Part shown: positions 1-9,317 of the stretch, in pieces
Numbering within the stretch: position 1 is the stretch's first letter
Layout of the letters: each line of letters opens with the position of its first letter
DNA from: Acephala macrosclerotiorum
Lineage: Eukaryota > Ascomycota > Leotiomycetes > Helotiales > Mollisiaceae
NCBI GenBank assembly: GCA_014904845.1
Contig: MU119872.1
Location: 1-15,036 of the forward strand
Reading direction: 5' to 3'
Length of the DNA: 15,036 nucleotides
Translations under genes and position numbers: made by a program
Notes under the pieces: generated by a model
Told to the model about the DNA's origin: nothing
The model's database searches: none
What the model saw: the letters and a program-made list of their open reading frames with translations, nothing else

Positions 1-130
1 TTTTTTTTTAAATTTCGTATAATAAAAAATTAACATATTATTCGTACGATAAAATTTTCGTTTTTTTTTTTTTTTTTTTAAATTTCGTATAATAAAAAAT
101 TAACATATTATTCGTACGATAAAATTTTCG
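1..130. repeat. Perfect 60-bp direct repeat, 70-bp period
   Basis: Bases 1-60 and 71-130 are identical, separated by a run of ten T. Each copy starts with a T run and contains a TTCGTACGAT segment with the palindrome CGTACG. No transition separates the copies, unlike every other repeat pair in the window. The repeat is shorter than the size RIP normally detects, or it arose after mutation stopped. Because it lies at the very start of the window beside a homopolymer, an assembly or polymerase-slippage artefact is also possible. Confidence 0.93.
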
Positions 131-142
131 TTTTTTATAACG

Positions 143-166
143 TTATTATTACTATTATTATTATTA
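143..166. repeat. ATT trinucleotide microsatellite
   Basis: About eight TTA/ATT triplets, interrupted by one ACT. It lies just after the 70-bp-period repeat. It is a simple low-complexity tract with no coding sign. Confidence 0.75.
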
Positions 167-439
167 CGTTTTTCGATAAAAATTTAATTTTATATATTAA
201 AAATTAATAAATAATATTTTTGTATTATAATAATTTATAATAAATAATTTTAATTTTATTAAAATGTAATATATTTTTTGTATAAAATCGTATTATATTT
301 TAATAAATTACAATATATAAATCGTCGTATATTAATATTTTTTTAATTTAATCGAAAAATATTATTATTACGAAATCGTATATTAAATATTTTTAACGTA
401 AATTTAATTCGTTTTTCGAATATATTAAATTAATTAATT
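167..439. other. AT-rich flank of element 1, no gene seen
   Basis: The tract is AT-rich with most C and G in CpG, and stop codons are frequent in all frames. I recognise no protein motif, RNA gene or repeat. It ends directly at the target-site duplication of the LTR element, so it is the left part of whatever sequence that element inserted into. Confidence 0.5.
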
Positions 440-444
440 ATTTC
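440..444. other. 5-bp target-site duplication, left copy (ATTTC)
   Basis: ATTTC lies immediately before the 5' LTR and again immediately after the 3' LTR. Five bp is the usual duplication length for copia integrases. The match is short and in AT-rich sequence, but it falls exactly where LTR homology starts and ends. Confidence 0.6.
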
Positions 445-673
445 TATCTATTCAATTATATAATCGTTTAAACGATCGATTAAATAATTTTAATTATAAT
501 TTTTATTACTTTTGATAACAATTGCTTTAGTGTTTACTTTTTAATTTTACGTTTATTTTATTTAATTATATAAATAAAAAAATGCTTTTTTTGAAAAGAA
601 ACAAATAGAATTGAATTATTGATATTAAATTAAAATTTTAATATTTCGTGATTTGTTTTCGAACGTTTTAACA
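445..673 (+). repeat. 5' LTR of element 1
   Basis: This 229-bp sequence pairs with 6532-6760 without indels. There are 35 differences, 34 of them transitions; the exception is T449 against G6536. The end is CA here and TA in the other copy. The start is TA, as expected if the ancestral ends were the usual TG...CA. Of the 34 transition sites this copy carries T or A at 20 and C or G at 14. All CpG sites are shared between the LTRs except 473-474. The start could be off by a few bases. Confidence 0.9.
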
Positions 674-1582
674 TTGATTAATAATTGAACTCATTCGATT
701 ACAAAGTAATAAAATTACTTACAAAGAAACAGTAATTGAATAAAATCGATCGAACAAAAAAACTTAAATTGTATATAATTTACTAATTCAATTGAATGTA
801 AAAAAAAATAATTTTTATTTATATTAAAAAAAACTATTAAATTTTCAAAAAATATTGCGATTTTACGTTTATTTTATTTTTTTCGATTTAAAATTAATTA
901 ATTTTTTATTTTACGTTTTATCGCGTATTAATAACGAGTATTTTATTGTAATTTGTTAAACAATATTAAAAACAATTTTTACGAGTTCGATATGAAAACT
1001 CGTCGAATTAATATATTTATTAAGTATAATATGATTTGATAAAATGTTTTTCAAAAGTATAATTATATTTTTTTAAAGTATAATTTTAATCAAAAAAAAT
1101 ATTTTTTATTATTTTTTTTATTTTTCGATTTGATATAATATATATTGAAATAAATACAAAGTTTTAAAGCGAGAAATAATCGAGATTATAAATTATAAAT
1201 AGAATATAAAAAAGTATTTTTAGAATAAACAAAAGAAATATTTGAAAAGAAAATAAATAAAAATACGAGAAAAAAACTACGTAAAACTTTGCGAATAAAT
1301 GAAGTATAAATATTAAAAAAACCATTTATTAAAATTTTAAAAATATTAATAGATATTGCAAATAAAAAAAAACAATTAAAATGATCGTATGAAAAGATTA
1401 TAAAAATAAATTTAGTAAAAAATTTCAATTTATAGAAAAATACAATCGATTTAAAAACAAAATAAATTCGAAAATTAGTGTTTTTTATTATTTTTATTGA
1501 GAAAATTAAAAAGATAATATTAATATTTTCGAATTCTTTTTTTCAATTACTAAAATTTACTACAAAATTTTTTATAGAGTAA
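674..1582 (+). other. Element 1 leader and unreadable gag N-terminus
   Basis: This stretch lies between the 5' LTR and the first readable gag sequence. It should hold the primer-binding site, the 5' untranslated leader and the gag start. The bases after the LTR (TTGATTAATAATTGAACTC) matched no tRNA 3' end I could recognise, which is expected if the site is mutated. In the gag frame (codons starting at 1577, 1580 and so on) scattered stops continue upstream, so the true start codon cannot be placed. Confidence 0.55.
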
Positions 1583-2560
1583 ACGACGTTACTCGAACGT
1601 ATAATACTTTAAAAATAATTCTAAAAACGCAATAAAATATTGTTATTAAATTTGTCGTTAAAAAACGAAAACTTGAAACGAAATTTATCGTTTTTATTAT
1701 TATTAAAAATTGAAAAATTATCAAAGAATTTTAATCGATTAATATACAATTTCGATCGCGAGAATCAAATAATATTTAGTTTCAATAAAAAATTAATTAC
1801 TTTTATAAAAATTTACGACGACAAATTTAAATATTATGAAAAAAAAAATTTATTAAATATATTTATACAAATATTTAAAAATTTATATTCAAAAATAAAT
1901 ATTAAACTCGAAAATTATTGTAACGCGTTTTCGATTATATTTATTAATAAAATTAATAAATTCTATTATTAAAAATTCGCTAAAAAAAATTTATTTTTCA
2001 ATAAAATAATTAAAATTATAAAATCAAATTTCGAAATCGAAAAACGTTAAAATAAAATATTCAATTAATAAAATACGATTATATTTATATTAATTCGAAT
2101 ATAAAATTCAAATAAAACGACTTTTAAATATTTCGAAATATTATATCAAAAATTGATCTAAAAACAATTTAATTTACATTTAAATATACAAATAAAAATT
2201 ATTATATAAAACAAATTCTATTACGTTTATTAAAACGTATTAAAATATTATTAAACGTTTTTTCGATTTTTGTCGAATTTTTAAACAATATATAAAAACG
2301 TTCACAATACGATTTTACTTTAAACGAAAATAAAAACAATTTTTAGAATTTTTATAATCGAAAAAAAAAAAATTTATCGAAATATAATCGAATTATATTT
2401 CGTAGATTGCAAATATTATAATAAAAACATTTAATATAACAATTAAACTAATTACAAAAAATCGATAATATATTAAAACGAAAAAAAATATTTCGTTTAT
2501 AAAAATTCGAATTATTAAAATATTTATTATATATTAAAAAAAAAAAAAAAAGTATATAAC
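1583..2560 (+). pseudogene. Element 1 gag remnant with mutated zinc knuckle
   Basis: This is the capsid-like part of the copia polyprotein. It stays open from about 1623 to 1972 (containing NFDRENQIIF, IYDDKFKYYEKK and KLENYCNAF), then continues in the same frame with many TAA/TAG/TGA codons. At 2489-2530 the sequence reads Y-F-V-Y-K-N-S-N-Y-stop-N-I-Y-Y. Each Tyr fits a Cys (TGT to TAT) or His (CAT to TAT), giving a C-x2-C-x4-C-x3/4-H knuckle like those in fungal copia gag. No separate stop divides it from the downstream protease, which shares its frame. Gag would package element RNA in virus-like particles; here it is dead. The motif assignment is from memory of the family. Confidence 0.72.
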
Positions 2561-3308
2561 GATTTTAAAAAATCGAAATTATTCGATAAAAATAAAATGA
2601 TTTAATTTGTAATTAAATTCGAAAAATTAAATTTCGATATCGTTAAAAAATACGAACAATTCGTCGTTGAATTTATTAGAGAAGGAAATTTATACAAAAA
2701 CGATATTACGCGATCGATTAATTATTTTATAATATTTCACGATACGATTAATAAATTTAAAATTATCGAATTACTCGATTATTAATCAATTTATTATACG
2801 ATATTAAATATTGTAATATAATCGAAATTGTTTTCAATATTTATTAATATAAAAACGTATTTGATAAATCGTTATATATTAAACGTTTTTATAAATATTA
2901 TAATCGATATTAATATTATTTAATAATCGATTATCGATAAAAATTAATATTTAATTTTTCAACGAATTCGAAACGTTAAATTAAACGAATTTAAAATTAA
3001 AAAAATAATAATTAAATTTAAAATCGATAAAATTTTATTTTTTAAAATTATTAATATCGATATATCAATTGAACGTATTACGTTTTACGTGGTTCTAGTA
3101 AACGTACTTTTTCTTATTGTATTTTCAAAATATAAATAGATTACGAATTAAATTCGATAATTTTAATAACGTATTTATTTAGAATAAATAATATACGTTT
3201 ATTATTAAAGCGTTTAAATATTTTTAAATATTGTTTGATTTACTCGAAAATTTAATTTATAGTAATTGTAAAGTTTTTACAATAAAAATCGATTTTATTA
3301 TTTATTAT
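2561..3308 (+). pseudogene. Element 1 aspartic protease remnant
   Basis: The same frame continues to about 3106. At 2906-2920 the codons read D-I-N-I-I, matching the retroviral-type D-T-G-A-S/T active site after T-to-I, G-to-N and A-to-I changes. It is followed by Q-Q-S-I-I-D-K-N-Q-Y-L, equivalent to the family's S-T-x-G-Y-G-Q-Y-L segment. The C-terminal signature is also present: ITFYVVLVNV near 3077-3106, then after a one-base shift FFLLYFQNINRLRIKFDN from 3108, corresponding to the family's FHVV...PFLL-C-L...DMD-L stretch. The shift lies in the T run at 3108-3112. The protease would have cut the gag-pol polyprotein. Confidence 0.75.
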
Positions 3309-3974
3309 TTGATTGAAACGAAGTTTAAATGATTGTATAAACGCTTTGAATATTTATCGATTATTAGATTCGTGTAAATATTAAAGTGTAAAAAACATTT
3401 TACGAATTTCGAAGAAATTAAAAAAATAACGAGATTTTACTAATAATATCAAATGAATAATAAATTTTTTAATCGTTTTAAATTTATATTACGTGACGAT
3501 TATGATTTTAATTATTTCGTTTATTTAAATGTATTGTAGATCGATAGAAAGTTAATATTTTAAATCGTAAACGAGATTATAGTATTTCAAATCGCGAGAT
3601 TTTTTGTAGATATATTAACGAAAAAAGTATAAAACGTTTTTCGAGTATATTGAATCAATATTTATTTTAAATTATTAATATTTATTATTTATAATTTTAA
3701 AACGAATTTCAATTTTAAAAATTTTTGCGACAATATTAAAAATATAAATATTAATTTGAAAATTATATTAATAAAAGTTTATAATTCGATTGATTTAATA
3801 AAAAAATATTACATTTTATTGAAGTATACGTATAATATATTATTTCGAGAATTTTTCAATTTACGAAAAAAAAAACGATTTCAAATAACAATTAAAATAA
3901 TTAACAATACGACGAAATTAAATAATATTATTTTTATATTTTTTATTTTTAATATTTACTTTCGAATATTATAA
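3309..3974 (+). pseudogene. Element 1 integrase remnant (zinc-binding domain plus DD35E core)
   Basis: The zinc-binding part begins at 3309: LIETKFK-stop-LYKRFEYLS corresponds to LTE...LH-x-RFGHPS, with both His now Tyr (3336, 3351) and both Cys now Tyr (3438, 3447). Next comes RFKFILRDDYDFNY at 3474-3515. The core has the first catalytic Asp as Asn (3528-3530), the second as Asn (3693-3695, in Y-N-F-K-T-N-F), and the Glu as Lys (3801-3803, in VYNSIDLIKKYY). The second and third positions are 36 codons apart, exactly the D-x35-E spacing. The last 72 codons (3756-3974) have no stop and end IINNTTKLNNIIFIFFIF, matching the AIND...PTLLVFG tail of the family. All three catalytic acids changed by G-to-A, so the enzyme is dead. 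Confidence 0.9.
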
Positions 3975-4404
3975 TAAAATGTATTTATAGTATCAATTAT
4001 TACCAAAATTAAAACGATAAAAAGTATAATAATCGCAATTTAAAAATATTATATTATTTATCAAATTAATAACGTTTTATAAATAAGAAATAATTTATAG
4101 AATTATTATTTAATCGATTTATTTTTAAATTCAAATGTATTTATTTAAAAAAAAAAACAAAAAATAAAAAAAATCGTATACGCTTTTAATAGTAAATAAA
4201 GAGATATATTAATTACAATTATCAAATAAATCAAAAAAATTTCGTAATATTATAATAAAATTATTTTATTAAAACTTTAAACAATTTAAAAAACAATTAA
4301 AAAATTATTTATTAAAAAAAAATTTACTAAAAAATTTAAACTCAAAATTAAATTTTTTTAAAAAAAATTCGAAAATAAAAAAAAACATATTTAATTTATT
4401 TTAT
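3975..4404 (+). pseudogene. Element 1 integrase-RT linker, Lys-rich
   Basis: The integrase frame continues past the stop at 3975 with several stops. It includes IKTIKSIIIAI and YQINNVL (near 4008-4080), which fit the family's segment after the core (basic helices, then R-Q-x-x-x-A-L). From about 4270 it becomes a Lys-rich low-complexity linker. Between about 4310 and 4404 the reading moves by +1 into the RT frame, in a region full of long A runs, so the exact shift point cannot be fixed. This variable tether is poorly conserved and its call is weaker than for the domains on either side. Confidence 0.6.
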
Positions 4405-5568
4405 TTGATCGAAAAAACTTTATATATTTCGAAAAAAAATTTATATTTATTTCGAATTACAATAAAAATCTCTTTTTATATTTTTAATTTTAATAAATAT
4501 ATTTATATAACAATTTATATAAATATAAAAATTTTCAAAATTTATTTAATCGAAAAAAAAATTAAAAATAAACAATTGTTTATAGATTTTTACACAAAAA
4601 AAATTATTATTATTTCAAGCGATTTATTTGTAATTTCTCGTAAAAAGAAAATTGATAAATTAATCGCGAAAAAAGTCTTTAAATTAATTTTTAATAATTC
4701 GAAAAAAATTAATAATTAATAAATTTTCGATTTAAAATTAATAAACGAAATCAAAAATATAAAAATAATAATTTTATACGAGAAATTTCGTTTTATAATT
4801 TAAGTATTTAACAATGAAAATAAAAAAATAATATTAATTCAATTTTCGATTATTTAATGCGTTAATTAACGAATTATTATCATTTTAATTCTATTTTTCA
4901 AATTCAAAAAAATAAGTTTTTATTTGAAAAATATTATTTAAATATACGTACAATTAACAATTCTATTAATACGTATTATTTTTATTAAACTTTTGAAAGA
5001 AATAACGAATAAATTTCTATTGAATATCGTTTTTAAAATGGTTAAATTTTTCTACGAAGTTTCGAAAGTAGAAATATATTAATATAGAACGTATAATATT
5101 TATTATAAAAACAAATTTTTAATAGAATTTTCAATTTTCGATTTTTGTTTATTTATTACAAAAAGTAATTATATTTCATTTAAAATAATCGATATATAAA
5201 TCGATAATACGTTTATTTTAAAAGATTAAATTTTTATAAAATTAAAAAACTTTAAATTATAAAAAATCAAATTATTAATTAAATTTATAAAGTTTTTTAT
5301 ATCAAATATTTTTTTGTTATTTAACGAATACAAGTTAATAATAAATAAAACTAAAAATAAAATTGTATTTTCGCAAAAAAAACAAAGTAAATATTTAGAT
5401 TTAATTAATTCGAAATTAGATTTTTACAAATAAATGTATTTCGAGTAATGTACTCGAGAAATATATATCAATTTTATTTATTAATCGAAAGTTGTATACG
5501 ATATATTGATAGTAATTTAATATTAATATTTCGAAAAAAAGTAAATTATAACGTTGAATAAACGATTA
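4405..5568 (+). pseudogene. Element 1 reverse transcriptase remnant
   Basis: One frame (codon starts 4405, 4408 and so on) runs through the whole RT. It has no stop to 4716, with SRKKKIDKLIAKKVF at 4636-4680, matching the family's SR-x-EI-GLI-RGVF lead-in. It continues with LINEIKN (4739), YEKFRFIIQVFNN (4777), then VKFFYEVSK at 5041-5067, which is VKPLYG-x-PE with P, L, G and E changed. The active-site pair is at 5197-5211: stop-I-D-N-T stands for Q-T-D-D-T, with the second Asp now Asn. The domain closes with LNKRL at 5554-5568. It would have copied element RNA into DNA; it is interrupted by many C-to-T-type stops. Confidence 0.9.
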
Positions 5569-6175
5569 TAATAGTAAATAAACAATTTCGATTGTAAATT
5601 TTAATTTTTTTGTTTAAATTTATATTCAATAAAATTTTTCGTTTTTATAAACGATTTTTTTACTATAAATAAAAACTTTAATTCGTAGATCGAGTATATT
5701 GTCGTTTTTGATAATGAGATTTATAGCGATAAATAATTCGATTTACGAAGTAATTTACTTTATTAGAATTTAATAAAATATAAAAGAATTATTCGTATTA
5801 TTTTAGTTTTTGAACTATATGTAATAACAATAAAAATCGATATAAAAATTTCGATTTTTATTATTTTTGATTTTATTATAAAGCGATTTAAATTGAATTT
5901 AATTCTTGTAATTATTTGTATTAAATTTTTTTTTTTTCTACGAGTATATAATTAAATTCGATACTATTAAAAAAAAGTGTCTTATAATCGATATTATAAT
6001 TATTAGACAATCGTATAAATGCAAAAAATTTTCAAAAATTCGATAAATTACTAGAAATAGTAATCTAATTAATACTATAATCAAATCCAATATTAACAAA
6101 GTATTTGAATCGCTTATTAATATTAATCGTTTTAATATCAAAGTACAAAAATAAATATAACGTTTCGAAGTTTAA
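5569..6175 (+). pseudogene. Element 1 RNase H remnant, polyprotein C-terminus
   Basis: The RT frame continues into V-F-I-N-D-F-F at 5641, where the first catalytic Asp is now Asn (5650). It goes on with N-S-stop-I-E-Y-I-V-V at 5680-5706 (S-Q-I-G-Y), Y-stop-N-L-I-K-Y-K-R at 5761 (H-W-S-S-x-K-C-K-R) and FELY at 5809, where the Glu survives. The reading then shifts in the T run 5926-5937 and resumes from 5939: YEYIIKF, IIDIII, RQSYKCKK (6005), TIIKSNIN (6074; family A-M-T-K-S) and a closing V-Q-K-stop-I-stop-R (6143). RNase H would remove the RNA strand during replication. An open frame on the opposite strand at 5938-6141 is only its shadow. Confidence 0.87.
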
Positions 6176-6531
6176 AAATCAATCGACGAAAACGAAAATA
6201 GCGAAAAAAGTAATCGTTGAAAAAAACAATATTAAAAAAAAAAACATATAATTATTGTTTTAATATTTTTAATATTTTTCAATATTTTCAATGTTTTTAA
6301 AAGTAAAATTTCCGATTAACTCGAAAATTATAAATATCGAATTTGAAGAAATTTTTTTAAGTTTAATTTAATCGATTAAATATTACAATACGTAACGATA
6401 ATTAATTCACGATTAAATTTCTTTCTAGTATTTAATAATAAAATAACGCGTTAATAATCGCGGTAATACTTTTTTTTATATTTGGTTTACGAATTAAAAA
6501 AAGCGTCTCTTCTCAAAAAAAAAAATACCAA
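6176..6531 (+). other. Element 1 3' untranslated region
   Basis: This lies between the end of the RNase H reading and the 3' LTR. It is A-rich at first, then contains more non-CpG C and G near 6420-6515 than most of the window. I see no gene. It ends in an A run that may be what is left of the polypurine tract. Confidence 0.55.
6515..6525 (+). other. Possible polypurine tract remnant
   Basis: A run of eleven A ends six bases before the 3' LTR. Polypurine tracts prime second-strand synthesis and normally abut the 3' LTR. Here G-to-A change would leave only A. The six-base gap (TACCAA) and the abundance of A runs in the window keep this tentative. Confidence 0.35.
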
Positions 6532-6760
6532 TATCGATTTAATCATATAATCGTTTAAATAATCGATTAAATAATTTTAACTATAATTTCTATTGTTCTT
6601 AATAATAATTGCTTTAATATTTACTCTTTAATTTTACGTTCACTTTATTTAATTATATAAATAGAAAAATACTCCTTCTAAAAAAAAGCAAACAAAATTG
6701 AATTATTAATACCAAATTAAAATCTTAGTATTTCGTGATTTGTTCTCGAACGTTCTAATA
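6532..6760 (+). repeat. 3' LTR of element 1
   Basis: This is a gapless 229-bp partner of 445-673. It keeps C or G at 20 of the 34 transition sites and is therefore the less mutated copy. Its own losses are mainly G-to-A on this strand (9 sites, against 5 C-to-T), whereas the 5' LTR shows 16 C-to-T and 4 G-to-A. It ends in TA where the 5' copy keeps CA. Confidence 0.9.
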
Positions 6761-6765
6761 ATTTC
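6761..6765. other. 5-bp target-site duplication, right copy (ATTTC)
   Basis: This copy matches ATTTC at 440-444. LTR homology stops at 6760, directly before it. Confidence 0.6.
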
Positions 6766-7300
6766 AATAAATATTATATTACGAGAAATTTTACTTCTTT
6801 ATATATTAATATTTCGAGTACTAATTTAATTACATATTACGAATTATATAATTTGTAATAATACTTTTTAATTAAATTAAATTTTTTACTACTATTGTAA
6901 TAGTATTATATATACGTAACATATTATAATAATTATAAATAGTACAATTATATTATTTATTATTATTCGTTTTTTTTATTTTTAAACGAAAAAAATAATA
7001 ATAATAAAAATAATAATAAATTTAATTTTTTTAATAAAAATATTTCGATTTTTTAATTTAAAAAACTTATTATTAATACGTTTATATAATAAAATTTTTT
7101 ATTAAATATATAAAATAATTCAATTATTTTAAATTAATCGAAATAAATATAACAATTTTTTTTTATTCGTAAATATAAATAATTTTTCGTTTTATATTAA
7201 ATTTTTCAAATTTCATATAAAGATTTTTCAAATAAAAATTTAAACATTTTTTCAATTTTTATATAATATTTAAAACGAATATTTAAACGAAAAAATTAAA
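6766..7300. other. AT-rich interval between elements 1 and 2, no gene seen
   Basis: By position this should include the 3' end of element 2, which runs on the minus strand. I found no match to the LTRs of element 1 or to repeats A/B, and no recognisable coding motif. It has TTA/ATT-rich and poly-T patches near 6950-7015. Confidence 0.4.
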
Positions 7301-8100
7301 AAAAAAATTCAAATTAAATAATTAAATTAATAATTTCGATTTTTTTAATTTTTTATTCGTACGATTTACAAATAAATATAAATATAAAATTCGTATAACG
7401 TATTAATATATATAAATAATATTAATATATTTTAAATTTTTAAAACAATTTTTAATTTTTTTTTTTTTTATTTAATTCAATTTTTAATTTGTATAATAAT
7501 TTTATTCGTATTTAAATTCTTTTTTAATATTTTATTTAATATTAATTTAATTATTATATTTATTAAATTATTTTATTCGTTAATTTAATATATTTTTATA
7601 AATTTTTTGTATTTATACAATTATCGAAAAATTATAATATTAATTATTAAATATTCATATAACAAATATAAATTTATATAAATAATAATTAATAAAAATA
7701 AAAAATTTAATCAAATAATAATTATTTTAATTGTATTATTAATTATTATTATTATATTTATTTTTTTAATTATATTATAAATTTCAAATATTAATATATT
7801 TTTTATAATATATTTATTTTTCGTATTATTTTAATAAATCAAATTATTTCAAATCGTAAAAATATTTTTTTTATATAATTCGTTTATAATAATAATTTCG
7901 TATTTAATTTAAAAATTTAAATTTTTATTATTTACAAATAAATCGTTTATAAAAACGAAAAATTTCATATAATAAAAATCAATCAAAATATATTTAATTA
8001 TTATTTTAAACGTTTATTTAAAATTATAATTTTTGTATTTATAAATTTTTAATATTAAATAATTATATTCAAATTAAATACTATTTTCGATTAATAAATC
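7300..8100 (-). pseudogene. Element 2 probable RNase H remnant
   Basis: This region lies directly downstream of the RT on the minus strand, where RNase H is expected. At 7364-7356 the codons read S-Y-E, followed by Lys/Ile-rich residues. That resembles the R-Q-S-Y-E-R-R-E-I stretch near the end of the family's RNase H, but the following spacing is off by one residue. I could not confidently place the catalytic Asp segment near 7840. The call depends mostly on position. Confidence 0.4.
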
Positions 8101-8860
8101 GTTATTAAATACGTACTATAAATTTATAAATTGTAATTTCTTTTTTTAATTTTTTTTTAATGAAAAATTAATAAAATATTATATAAAAATATTTTAATTA
8201 ATTTTATAATAAATTATATTTTTTTTAATTTTTAATTTTTTAATTTAATAAAATTTTCGTTTTTTAAAATTAATATATTATTCGTTTGTATTTCTACGAT
8301 TTTAAATACATTTCTTGAAATTGTAATTATTAAATATAAATTGTACGTAAAAATTTTTATTTTAAATTTAATTTAATAATATTTATTATATATTATTTAT
8401 TAATACGTTTTTATTTTTAATATTTTATATAACGATTTTCGTACGATTATTATTGTATTTTTTAAAAATTAATTTTATATTTTTTTTAAATTAAAATTAA
8501 ACAATTTAAAAATATTATAAATTATACGTATATTTAAATTATATTTTAATTAAAAAATTTGATTTTTTATTATATAAAAAATAAAAATAAAATCAAAATT
8601 AATCGTTAATTCGTTTTTTAAATTATTAATAATTACATAAAAATAATTTTTTTATTTTTATTATTATATATTTAAATAACGAATTTTAATTTTTTATACA
8701 AATAATTTATTAATTTTTTTTTTAATTTTATTTATAAATCGAAAATTGAAAATACGTTTTTAATAAATAATAAAATTATATTATACAAATTTAAAAAATT
8801 TTTAATAATTAAATTTTTAATTTTTTATTTTTATAATTTTTAAAATAATTATTTCAAAAT
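8101..8860 (-). pseudogene. Element 2 reverse transcriptase remnant
   Basis: One minus-strand frame carries successive RT landmarks. KRIFNFRFINKIK begins at about 8759 (family RIF-x-S-R-F-V-x-E-I-K). IIIVRKSLYKILKIKTY lies around 8453-8403, standing for the V-x-K-P-L-Y-G-I-P-E-A-G-T-H segment with P-to-S and G-to-K changes. NLYLIITISRNVFKIVEIQTNN ends at 8277 and its last residues replace Q-T-D-D, so both catalytic Asp are now Asn. ILILKNENF follows. All three landmarks share one frame. Stops inside it are of the CAA/CAG/TGG-derived type. It is dead. Element 1 lost only the second Asp of this pair, so the two were mutated independently. Confidence 0.86.
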
Positions 8861-9317
8861 TAAAATCATTTTTCGTTTTTTTAAATTTTTAATTAATTTC
8901 ATATTATTTTACTTTTTTTTCATTATAAATACTATTAAAATCTATTGTTTTTCTCGTATAATAATTATAAATTAATCGTAAATTTTTTTAATATTATTAA
9001 TACGAGTTTTATATTATCGTATATTTCGATATAAAATAATTATTATTAATTTTATCGTATAAAATTAATTTTCAATATTTTTATTTTCAAATTAATCGTA
9101 AATTTATTAATAATTATTTTAATTTTATTTTTTTAATAATTTTTTTATATAAAAATATTTTATTATAATAAAATAAAAATTAATTAATTTGTACAATATA
9201 TTAATTATATATATTTTTTTATTAATAAAGAATAATTTGTACGATTTTATTTATTTATTTATTTTTTATTATATTCGTATATTTTATTTATTATCGTACG
9301 AATAATTTTTATTTTTT
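8861..9317 (-). pseudogene. Element 2 integrase-RT linker
   Basis: This lies between readable integrase and RT on the minus strand. A segment around 9035-8935 reads LFYIEIYDNIKLVL...TINL-stop-LLYEK. It resembles the small beta-rich segment ending in a V-K-P-Y-type motif that fungal copia polyproteins carry between the two enzymes. The rest is low-complexity and Lys/Asn/Ile-rich. The integrase and RT are in different frames, so at least one indel lies here. The match is weak. Confidence 0.45.

Larger units (their letters stand above)
445..6760 (+). mobile_element. Element 1: full-length RIP-degraded Ty1/copia-type LTR retrotransposon
   Basis: The element is 6316 bp, with two 229-bp direct LTRs that align without gaps (offset 6087) and matching 5-bp ATTTC flanks. 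Inside, on the + strand, the reading order is gag with a zinc-knuckle remnant, aspartic protease, integrase, reverse transcriptase, RNase H. Integrase before RT marks copia (Pseudoviridae) rather than gypsy organisation. Many codons are now stops of the kind produced from CAA, CAG or TGG by C-to-T or G-to-A change, and the reading shifts frame three times. The layout is complete but the element cannot encode its proteins. The family assignment comes from motif recognition against fungal copia polyproteins, not from a search. Confidence 0.9.

Noticed and set aside
674..700. Primer-binding site directly after the 5' LTR
   Set aside because: No tRNA 3' complement could be recognised in the mutated sequence; naming a tRNA would be a guess.
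1186..1428. Minus-strand open frame of 80 codons
   Set aside because: It is almost pure Phe/Ile/Asn/Ser low complexity, lies in the leader/gag region of element 1 opposite the coding strand, and contains no recognisable motif. Such frames are expected by chance in this composition.
3357..3385. Reading of L-L-D-S in another frame as a protease active site
   Set aside because: It overlaps the integrase zinc-binding domain in its proper frame, the residues after D-S do not fit, and a better D-T-G-x-S/T equivalent lies at 2906.
5938..6141. Minus-strand open frame of 67 codons
   Set aside because: It is the exact antisense of the RNase H C-terminus, which reads on the + strand as a clear family match (RQSY, IIKSNIN).
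6957..7006. Apparent hairpin between a TTA/poly-T stretch with CG and a CG/poly-A/TAA stretch
   Set aside because: The CG lies on opposite sides of the two runs, so the arms do not pair in register. It is low-complexity symmetry only.
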